Shown here piece by piece: positions 34,534 to 40,820 of a DNA stretch of 40,820 nt. Origin of the DNA: Paenibacillus taichungensis (GTDB lineage Bacteria; Bacillota; Bacilli; Paenibacillales; Paenibacillaceae); contig NZ_QEVW01000039.1 of the NCBI RefSeq assembly GCF_003287275.1, positions 1-40,820 of the forward strand, given 5' to 3'. The first letter of the stretch is position 1, and each line of letters opens with the position of its first letter. Under the pieces are notes generated by a model that searched no databases, was not told the DNA's origin, and saw only the letters and a program-made list of their open reading frames with translations. The position numbers and the translations under genes are program-made.

Positions 34534-35484
34534 CTACTGTTTATGAAATTGAGTTAGTACATCTGAGAACGTATCGGAACTGCGAAGCTTTTGAACATCC
34601 AGCATTGGTGGTTGTCCATACATACGGGCATATTCCCGACTAAACTGGGATGGGCTCTCATAACCAACACGAAACGCAGCATCTGAGGCTTGAACGGTTT
34701 CCGTCAACATTAAGCGCCGAGCTTCTTGTAAACGCACGGCTTTCTGATACTGCAACGGACTCATCTCCGTGACACGTTTAAAATGTTTATGAAACGCTGA
34801 AGTACTCATGTTTACAGACTTCGCAAGTTGATCGATTACTAGAGGACGGTCGAATTGCCTGTTAATCAGTTGGATCGCTTGGGCAATGTTGTGAGCTTGA
34901 CTGCCAATAATGGCGAATTGATGGATTTGCGGCCCTTGTTCTCCTTGCAGCACTCGATACAGAATTTCCCGGATAACGAGCGGGGCCAGAATCGGAATGT
35001 CTTCAGGATCATCCAGTAACTCCATCAGCCGCACAATAGCTTGAAGTAATGTGGAGGACATCCGATTTACGGCTATTCCTCGGCTGACTTTTGTGGGAAC
35101 GGAAGTGAGTTGTGCTGCTTCTTTTACAATATCCAATATAACGTCCGACTCGAAGCTTAACCGTAAACTTAAATGCGGTTTCTCAGGTGAAGCTTGTAAG
35201 ACTCTGCCGATTACCGGCAATTCGACAGAAATGACCAAATAAGTCGACGGGTCGTATCGGTATATCTCATCGGCCAGTGTGGCCGTTTTCGCCCCTTGTG
35301 CCACAATGCAAATGGAAGGTTTATATACGGATTCAATGGGTTCAAACAATTCTGTTGCATGCATCAGCGACAAAGAAGGTACAGCCGTCTTATGCCTGCC
35401 ACTCGATGGAGCATGACGCCGAATCATATGCGTCAAATGTTGCAAGGCTTCTTCAATGCGCCGTGATTCATCTGTGAGACTCAT
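34534..35484 (-). CDS. AraC family regulator with AraC_N domain
   Basis: The N-terminal region (TELFEPIESVYKPSICIVAQGAK) is the AraC_N type (PF06719-like) seen in regulators next to oxidoreductase and efflux genes. The C-terminal helix-turn-helix units are PLVIDQLAKSVNMSTSAFHKHF and a second containing SDAAFRVGYESPSQFSREYARM, quoted as landmarks. AGGAG lies 11 bases before the ATG. Length 316. It is divergent from the SDR-MFS pair at 35665, its probable target. No sugar link is apparent, so it seems separate from the beta-glucan locus. Confidence 0.9.
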   Translation of the reverse strand: MSLTDESRRIEEALQHLTHMIRRHAPSSGRHKTAVPSLSLMHATELFEPIESVYKPSICIVAQGAKTATLADEIYRYDPSTYLVISVELPVIGRVLQASPEKPHLSLRLSFESDVILDIVKEAAQLTSVPTKVSRGIAVNRMSSTLLQAIVRLMELLDDPEDIPILAPLVIREILYRVLQGEQGPQIHQFAIIGSQAHNIAQAIQLINRQFDRPLVIDQLAKSVNMSTSAFHKHFKRVTEMSPLQYQKAVRLQEARRLMLTETVQASDAAFRVGYESPSQFSREYARMYGQPPMLDVQKLRSSDTFSDVLTQFHKQ

Positions 35485-35587
35485 GTTTTACATGCTCCTA
35501 TCTGCAAAGGATCTTTTTTAATTTTATTATATGGAGACTGAAGAGAATTAGGCAAGCTTTGAACAGGATTGGTCTAACGGCATACTG

Positions 35588-35611
35588 CCCGTCCTTACTA
35601 TAATGAACGGG
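35588..35611 (+). promoter_or_regulatory. promoter -10 with flanking dyad upstream of the SDR gene
   Basis: A perfect TATAAT (35599-35604) is flanked by CCCGT (35588-35592) and ACGGG (35607-35611). No good -35 box is at 17 bases. This fits a regulated promoter, perhaps for the divergent AraC-type protein. Confidence 0.45.
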
Positions 35612-35664
35612 TAAAGCTGATTACACCTGGTATCAGATATAACAAAGATAAAGGAGCGGATAAA

Positions 35665-36402
35665 ATGAGTTTGAATAGAAAAGTTGCTATTGTAACGGGT
35701 GCATCCCGAGGCATTGGACGACAGATAGCTATACAATTGGCGCAGTCGGGCGCGAATGTGGTTGTCAATTACGCCTTAAATCAGGAGAAAGCAAACGAGG
35801 CCGTAAAAACGATTGAGCAATGTGGAGGCCAAGCGATAGCCATTCGCGCCGACGTGAGTAAGGTAATCGAAGTTGAAGCATTATTTGCGGAGGCAATCGA
35901 ACGATTTGGACAAGTAGACATTCTAGTCAATACTGCTGGCGTTATGGAGTGCACGGCCATCACGGAAGTGACGGAGGAGATGTTTGATCGACTCTTCGCA
36001 ATCAACGTCAAAGGAACTTATTTCGCTTGTCAACAAGCAATGAAGTATATGGAAAAAAGCGGGACAGTTATTAACTTCTCGACCTCCGTGTCGGGCGCGA
36101 TGCTGCCAACATACAGTCTCTATGCGGCAACGAAAGGTGCAGTTGAGCAATTGACTCGCCAATTGGCTAAAGAATTCAGTCCCAAAAATATCGTCATCAA
36201 TTGTATAGCACCCGGTCAAGTATCGACCGAGTTATTCCTAAATGGAAAATCACCGGAATTAATTGAATCGTTTAGCCGGATGAATGCCTTTGGACGACTT
36301 GGAGAGCCAGAGGACATCGCAAATGCGGTAGAGCTACTCGTTAGTGACAAAGCACGCTGGATAACAGGACAAACGATTCGCGTTAACGGCGGATTTAATT
36401 AA
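35665..36402 (+). CDS. classical SDR family oxidoreductase
   Basis: The cofactor motif VTGASRGIGRQIA (TGxxxGxG), VNTAGVME (the NNAG position, here NTAG), the catalytic serine in NFSTSVSG and the YAATK motif (YxxxK) all match classical SDR enzymes of about 245 residues. The ending WITGQTIRVNGGF is standard for the FabG-like branch. AAGGAG precedes the ATG. The substrate is unknown. It is probably co-transcribed with the MFS exporter 69 bases downstream and controlled by the divergent AraC-type regulator. Confidence 0.93.
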   Translation: MSLNRKVAIVTGASRGIGRQIAIQLAQSGANVVVNYALNQEKANEAVKTIEQCGGQAIAIRADVSKVIEVEALFAEAIERFGQVDILVNTAGVMECTAITEVTEEMFDRLFAINVKGTYFACQQAMKYMEKSGTVINFSTSVSGAMLPTYSLYAATKGAVEQLTRQLAKEFSPKNIVINCIAPGQVSTELFLNGKSPELIESFSRMNAFGRLGEPEDIANAVELLVSDKARWITGQTIRVNGGFN

Positions 36403-36471
36403 AAATTTCTCTACCATCTCGGTATGAATTTGTACCGTGTACAGTTATTGATCGGAAAGGAATAAACATTC

Positions 36472-37617
36472 ATGTCTAGTACATTCAAAATCTATATCTT
36501 AGCTGTTCTCAGCTTTCTTGTTGGTACTTCGGAATATGTAATAGCAGGTATCCTGGATAAAATTGCAATGTCGACAGGAGTTTCTCTTGTCACGGCAGGG
36601 CAACTAATCACAGTTTTTTCGTTGGCGTATGCGTTCGGCACACCGCTTGTGATGGTAATGACTGCACGCATGGAGCGCAAAAAGTTACTTCTTACGGCTA
36701 TCGGGTTCTTTGTTCTTAGTAATGTACTTGCTTATGTTCTGCCAGGGATTGGACTGTTGAATCTCTCCAGAATAATGATGGGAATCAGCGCTGGTGTTGT
36801 CGTTGTTGTATCTATGACCATTGCTACAAAGGTAGCCCGACCGGGCAAGGAAGGAAGTGCGCTGGCAGCAGTGCTGATGGGCTTTACAGCTTCCTTGATT
36901 TTCGGGGTGCCCCTTGGGAGGATCATGGCTACCACCTACGAGTGGAAGGCTGTGTTCGGAGTCATTGCACTACTAGGCTTTGCAGCTATTTTTCTGATTG
37001 CGCTGCTTATTCCGCGTATACAGGGTGAAGCGGCGGTTTCGCTGCGAAAACAGGTTGCCTTGTTGAAAGAGCCAAGAGTGATGATCGCTTTATCCGTGAC
37101 GTTCTTTTGGATCATAGGGTATTCCATCTTTTATTCTTACATTACGCCGTTCCTGTTGACGTCCGTCGGTATGCATGACAGCACCCTTAACACGATACTG
37201 TTCGTGATCGGCATTGCCAGCCTGATCGGGTCCCGCTCCGGCGGTTATGCGACAGACAAATGGGGGCTTCATCGTGTGCTCAAAACCGGACTCGGGCTGA
37301 ACGCTATTGCATTAATATTGATTGCATTTGGTGCCCATGCTCCGGTGCTCCTGATCGTTATGCTGATTCTTTGGTCAATCGCAGTATGGTCATTGGGGCC
37401 TCCACAACAGCTGCATATAATTAATATTTCTCCCGAATCAACGGGGATAATGTTGAGCTTGAATAGTATGGTTCTTCAGTTAGCGATGGCGGCGGGCGCC
37501 GGTGTGGGCGGTTTGGTGGTTGAGCGAATCTCCCTGTCCGCAATTACTTGGTTTGCTGCCGCTGCCATTGTACTGGCATTCGGAGCTGTAAACTTATCAC
37601 AGCGAAAAAACAATTAG
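36472..37617 (+). CDS. MFS transporter (sugar/drug efflux type, AraJ/SotB-like)
   Basis: The 381-residue protein has about twelve hydrophobic helices. SEYVIAGILDKIA in helix one and the helix 2-3 loop MTARMERKKLL (motif A region) resemble the DHA1 AraJ/SotB/YdhP exporter branch. AAAGGA is upstream of the ATG. The substrate is unknown; the neighbouring SDR suggests joint detoxification or export of a small organic compound. A weak hairpin follows. Confidence 0.88.
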   Translation: MSSTFKIYILAVLSFLVGTSEYVIAGILDKIAMSTGVSLVTAGQLITVFSLAYAFGTPLVMVMTARMERKKLLLTAIGFFVLSNVLAYVLPGIGLLNLSRIMMGISAGVVVVVSMTIATKVARPGKEGSALAAVLMGFTASLIFGVPLGRIMATTYEWKAVFGVIALLGFAAIFLIALLIPRIQGEAAVSLRKQVALLKEPRVMIALSVTFFWIIGYSIFYSYITPFLLTSVGMHDSTLNTILFVIGIASLIGSRSGGYATDKWGLHRVLKTGLGLNAIALILIAFGAHAPVLLIVMLILWSIAVWSLGPPQQLHIINISPESTGIMLSLNSMVLQLAMAAGAGVGGLVVERISLSAITWFAAAAIVLAFGAVNLSQRKNN

Positions 37618-37633
37618 TGATTGCTCTCAGGGT

Positions 37634-37690
37634 TTCCCGGAGTCCAAGATTTATTTAAGTTAAAACCATGGGGTTCCGGGAAGCTCTTTT
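37634..37690 (+). terminator. weak terminator-like hairpin after the MFS gene
   Basis: TTCCCGGA (37634-37641) pairs with TCCGGGAA (37675-37682) over a long 33-base loop, then a short CTCTTTT. Uncertain. The remaining bases to 37848 hold no gene I can support. Confidence 0.4.
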
Positions 37691-37848
37691 ACTTTGACCA
37701 TTTAGATCTTTGAGGTTGAACATAAATTTTAGGATGCTTTGGTGAAGTGAGAAGATGTTAATCGTTCGAAAGGAATTTGTAATTCTTAATTGAATAAATA
37801 TGAAGATGGTCAGGTACTCAATTTGTACATATTAAGGAGAGAAAAGCT

Positions 37849-38301
37849 ATGGGAAAAAACAAACTTCTAAGAATGGACAATGTTGGCATCGTTGTAGAAT
37901 CCCTCGATGACTCAATCGCTTTCTTCGAAGAGATTGGCTTGAAGCTCGAAGGACGAGCTACTGTCGAAGGTGAATGGGCTGGCCGGGTAACCGGGCTGGG
38001 TTCACAGTGTGTAGAGATTGCTATGATGGTTACCCCAGATGGCCACAGCCGAATTGAACTTTCGCGATTTCTCACCCCACCTACAATATCAGATCACCGA
38101 GCTGCTCCTGTAAATGCCCTTGGTTATTTACGTGTCATGTTCACCGTTGAAGACATTGACGAAATGGTATCCAGACTCATCAAGTATGGTGCTCAACTCG
38201 TTGGCGAAATTGTTCAGTACGAGGATTCGTATCGACTCTGCTACATTCGTGGAAATGAAGGACTTCTAATCGGTTTGGCGGAAGAGCTCGGTAATAAATA
38301 A
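37849..38301 (+). CDS. VOC (glyoxalase/bleomycin-resistance) family protein
   Basis: The 150-residue product has the paired beta-alpha-beta-beta-beta layout of the vicinal oxygen chelate fold: RMDNVGIVVESLDDSIAFFEEIG at the start of module one and GYLRVMFTVEDIDEMVSRL at the start of module two, ending YIRGNEGLLIGLAEEL, where E is the usual last metal ligand. AAGGAG precedes the ATG. Members act as lyases, dioxygenases or antibiotic-binding proteins, and the role here cannot be told. Single-gene unit. Confidence 0.88.
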   Translation: MGKNKLLRMDNVGIVVESLDDSIAFFEEIGLKLEGRATVEGEWAGRVTGLGSQCVEIAMMVTPDGHSRIELSRFLTPPTISDHRAAPVNALGYLRVMFTVEDIDEMVSRLIKYGAQLVGEIVQYEDSYRLCYIRGNEGLLIGLAEELGNK

Positions 38302-38456
38302 GTGACGTTTGAAAGAAGACTTAACTGGAATATAGCTTGCCTTAAGTTTTTGGAAACATACATTGAACATTTGGAAAACTTATACGTTAAATCATAAAGA
38401 ACACCTTGAGCCTTATTATATCTCGCAAATGTAGACTAAATAACAGCACCCATTCC

Positions 38457-38500
38457 AAGTCACACAAGGAGCTGGAACATGCCAGCTCCTTGTGTGACTT
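38457..38500. terminator. perfect 19-bp bidirectional hairpin
   Basis: AAGTCACACAAGGAGCTGG, loop AACATG, and exact complement. It lies between the convergent VOC gene (+) and the secreted-protein gene (-); the flanking T-runs are poor. Confidence 0.75.
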
Positions 38501-38544
38501 GAGAAAACAAAAATATCTTGGTATTCATATATAGCCCACAAAAT

Positions 38545-39582
38545 CTAAATTTCTTTAAGAGTTATCTTAGTTCTGGTGATATATATACTGGTTTCGCTCT
38601 CAAATGCAGAATCCGTTCCAAGGATAATCCACAATTCTCCCTTCGCATCTGTTTTTACGAGAAAAGGTCGGTTTTTATTATTGAACGTTTTTAATTCATA
38701 GGTTTGATCCGCAGAGGTGCTCTTTGATAAATTTCCGAGCACTATAGCATCTTTTCCTTCCTGAGACTGCTGGCCCTTATCGATATTCATTTGATAGAAA
38801 TGATCTTTATTCAGAATCGATTTGGGTTCTTGATTGGTTACCCCAGCTTTTACATACACACTCTCTCCTGGAGAACCGCCAGCACCCATACTATTCTTAG
38901 CAGCATTAGTTGCAATATCAAAATCGAAGGTTACAAGATAGGTCTGATTGGGCTTTAATTTGGATGTCTTATCTATTTTTTTCTTTACAAACATGAATAA
39001 ATCATCACTACGGTTAACACCACTCAGGTATAGCCCTTTTTGATTGATATTGATTTCTTTCGGCAGTGACTTAAACGAATAATTCAGTTTATAGATTGAA
39101 CGATCCTTTTGGGGATAGTCTGCGAAACCGGCGGACCATTGATCGCTATTTTTAACAAAATCCGATGTTAGGGTGATTTCTTTATCCAACGAAATCATTG
39201 AATCCAAATCGATTAAAGACACGAATGAGATATTGTTTAATAGCTCGATTTGTCGTTTTGTGAGATTTGCAGAGAATCCTTCAAGAACGTTGCTATACCT
39301 ATTTTTGATGTGAAACTTACCAATCTTCTTCTCTAAATCCTTATATTCTTTATCACTGAGATGTTTGTTGAAAATAACGATACTCGGAATTTGAGATCTG
39401 AGCTTAACATTTTTCAGCTTATTGTTCAGTTGCTCTGAAACCTTCATAGGAAGAATGTGGATTTCTTTAGATGAATTAAGGTCTGCCGCATCTGAACTGT
39501 TAAAGTTGGTGAATGAGGAAGCTCCTCCTGCTAAAATGGTTGCGGCTAAAGTTAAGGCTATTTTTTTGTTACGAGTATTCAT
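38545..39582 (-). CDS. secreted protein with peptidase-inhibitor-I9-like domain and a second uncharacterised domain
   Basis: A signal peptide (NKKIALTLAATILAGGASS) leads to residues 60-130, which look like an inhibitor-I9/subtilisin-propeptide fold: SIVIFNKHLSDKEYKDLEKK, then YSNVLEGFSANLTKRQIELL and VSLIDLDSMI. No protease domain follows. Instead there is a beta-rich region (from DQWSAGFADYPQ, through YLSGVNRSDDLFMF, to AAKNSMGAGGSPGESVYVKAG) of a type I have no named family for. AGGAGG lies 5 bases before the ATG. It may be a stand-alone inhibitor or a chaperone-like protein for an exported protease. The gene is divergent from the GH18 gene. Confidence 0.7.
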   Translation of the reverse strand: MNTRNKKIALTLAATILAGGASSFTNFNSSDAADLNSSKEIHILPMKVSEQLNNKLKNVKLRSQIPSIVIFNKHLSDKEYKDLEKKIGKFHIKNRYSNVLEGFSANLTKRQIELLNNISFVSLIDLDSMISLDKEITLTSDFVKNSDQWSAGFADYPQKDRSIYKLNYSFKSLPKEININQKGLYLSGVNRSDDLFMFVKKKIDKTSKLKPNQTYLVTFDFDIATNAAKNSMGAGGSPGESVYVKAGVTNQEPKSILNKDHFYQMNIDKGQQSQEGKDAIVLGNLSKSTSADQTYELKTFNNKNRPFLVKTDAKGELWIILGTDSAFESETSIYITRTKITLKEI

Positions 39583-39653
39583 ATTTTCCTCCTAGGATGT
39601 ATTCAGCACCTCTAACGGAGCAACTCGTCAATTTGTTGCAATAGAGAAAATAA

Positions 39654-39666
39654 AGTGAATTTCACT
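39654..39666. promoter_or_regulatory. short perfect dyad in the divergent intergenic region
   Basis: AGTGAA-T-TTCACT, 72 bases upstream of the minus-strand secreted-protein gene. Candidate operator. The 347-base gap 39583-39929 otherwise holds only the promoter elements listed. Confidence 0.4.
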
Positions 39667-39791
39667 ACGACACCATATTAAGATCAATAGTTCGTTTCTT
39701 GCCTACGACAAAGTAAGAGAAGGGATTACTTATAAGTGTCTAGCTTATTTCTTGGTGAAATAGTAATGACATGAGATTATATTTACATATA

Positions 39792-39820
39792 TTGTATTCA
39801 AAAAAACACTATGCTACAGT
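39792..39820 (+). promoter_or_regulatory. candidate sigma-A promoter of the GH18 gene
   Basis: TTGTAT, 17-base spacer, TACAGT with a TG one base before the -10 (extended -10). About 110 bases upstream of the start. Confidence 0.5.
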
Positions 39821-39852
39821 GGCTTAGCGGACGTTCGTTAGGGAAAATGGAT

Positions 39853-39862
39853 ATGACGTCAT
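39853..39862. promoter_or_regulatory. 10-bp perfect palindrome in the GH18 leader
   Basis: ATGACGTCAT lies between the candidate promoter and the GH18 start. Possible operator; could be chance. Confidence 0.3.
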
Positions 39863-39929
39863 GCCAGAGATTAATCAAATCATAAATACTGATAATTAAT
39901 AAATAACTAAATACGAGGTGTGTGTTTTT

Positions 39930-40820
39930 TTGAACAAACTTGTATATCTATCCATAATTAGCACCATAATAAGTAGTTTTCTTTTATCCCCGTTTACGGC
40001 TTCAGCGGGCTCTAACTTCAAAATAGTTTTGGGATACTATGCTCAAGATGAAAATGCGTATGACTCTCTTACTACGAATTATGCTTACTTGACTCAAGTT
40101 TCTACAGATTCATTTACATTCGACTCGAAGGGGGAAATTCTGGGTTCTGCACCCAAGGAAGCTATTTCTTTTGCTAATAAGAAAAATATCGAAACGTTCG
40201 CAGCGGTTTCCAATTGGCAAGGAGATTACTTCAATGCGGCACTAGCTCACAAAATTGTAGGCGATTCGAAAGTGAGGAAGAGGCTATCAAGAGCATTCTT
40301 AACCTAGTTAAAACGAATCAATATAAAGGTATTAATATCGACTTTGAGAATATTGAGGCTAAGGATCGCAAAGCTTTCAGTAGTTTTATTGGAGAGATTT
40401 CTCAAACGTTACGACCTAAGGGATATCTCACAATGGTATCGGTTCCAGCTGAGTTTGAAAATGATCCTACTAATAGCTGGTCAGGTGCCTTCGATTACAA
40501 GGAAGTAGGCAAGCATGCTGATTATATTCAAGTTATGACTTATGACCAGAATGGTCCGTGGGGACCTTCTGGACCAGTAGCAGGTAAAGATTGGATGGAG
40601 GCTGCCATTCAGTACACTATATCTGAAATTCCTCTTCAAAAAGTAATTATTGGAGTACCAGCTTATGGATATAATTGGAATGAAACGAAGAAGAATGGAG
40701 ATATTATAGCTTTAAAAGATATCCCTGCTTTGATTGCTTCAACAGGCGCTAAACCAGAATGGGATGAGTCTTCGTCTTCAATATCTCTCCACTATCAGGC
40801 AGATGATGGTTCAAAACATG
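39930..40820 (+). pseudogene. secreted GH18 glycosidase gene with a one-base frameshift, truncated by the window end
   Basis: Translation from the TTG at 39930 (GAGGTG 9 bases before) gives a signal peptide ending TASA-GS and the GH18 N-terminus FKIVLGYYAQDENAYDSL. The frame then breaks near 40275 and stops at 40307. One base added in GTGAGGAAGAG (about 40273-40283) restores VREEAIKSILNLVKTNQYKG and the catalytic GH18 motif GINIDFENIE, whose last E of DFE is the proton donor, followed by YIQVMTYDQNGPWGPSGP and IIGVPAYGYNW. The pattern resembles chitinase-like or spore-cortex GH18 enzymes. The C-terminus lies beyond the window. A true mutation and a sequencing error cannot be told apart here. 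Confidence 0.75.

Noticed and set aside
1..40820. tRNA, rRNA, CRISPR, prophage and insertion-sequence search by eye
   Set aside because: No cloverleaf arms, rRNA landmarks, spaced repeats, phage genes or transposase motifs were recognised.

Overview
The window reads as a low-to-mid GC Gram-positive of the Paenibacillus type. This is inferred from the gene families: LplB/YtcP-like sugar permeases without a local ATPase, a YesM/YesN-like two-component pair, secreted GH16 and GH18 enzymes, strong GGAGG ribosome binding sites, sigma-A-like promoters and a CcpA-type cre site. No rRNA, tRNA, CRISPR array, phage module or intact insertion sequence was seen.

Layout. 1-4.7 kb: an accessory SecA-type ATPase, a methyltransferase, and a MerR regulator divergent from an NAD(P)-binding epimerase-like protein; their shared promoter has the 19-bp spacer typical of MerR-activated promoters. 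4.7-6.6 kb: a MarR regulator and a membrane-anchored alpha/beta hydrolase on the minus strand, under a near-consensus promoter overlapped by a large palindromic operator. 6.8-23.3 kb: a carbohydrate locus with two permeases, a solute-binding lipoprotein, a sensor kinase/AraC-type response regulator pair, an FAD-dependent oxidoreductase, an SGNH esterase, a small SRPBCC protein and a secreted 1688-residue modular protein. The ABC operon and the giant protein carry the same promoter-proximal element (6831 and 18081), so they are probably one regulon. This is my best candidate for an undescribed glycan-processing system.

23.3-26.1 kb: a methyltransferase, a small gene graveyard (carboxylesterase and TetR relics) and a GNAT acetyltransferase. 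26.4-34.5 kb: a beta-glucan locus with a secreted GH16 lichenase, an AraC regulator behind a cre-like site, two permeases, a binding lipoprotein, a BadF-type sugar kinase and a GH4 6-phospho-glycosidase. The order suggests ABC import, ATP-dependent phosphorylation in the cytoplasm and GH4 cleavage, without a PTS.

34.5-38.3 kb: an AraC_N-type regulator divergent from an SDR and an MFS exporter, then a VOC protein. 38.5-40.8 kb: a secreted protein with an I9-like inhibitor domain, divergent from a secreted GH18 gene that carries a one-base frameshift and runs off the window end.

Both ABC systems lack an ATP-binding subunit here, so they probably share an MsmX-like ATPase encoded elsewhere.
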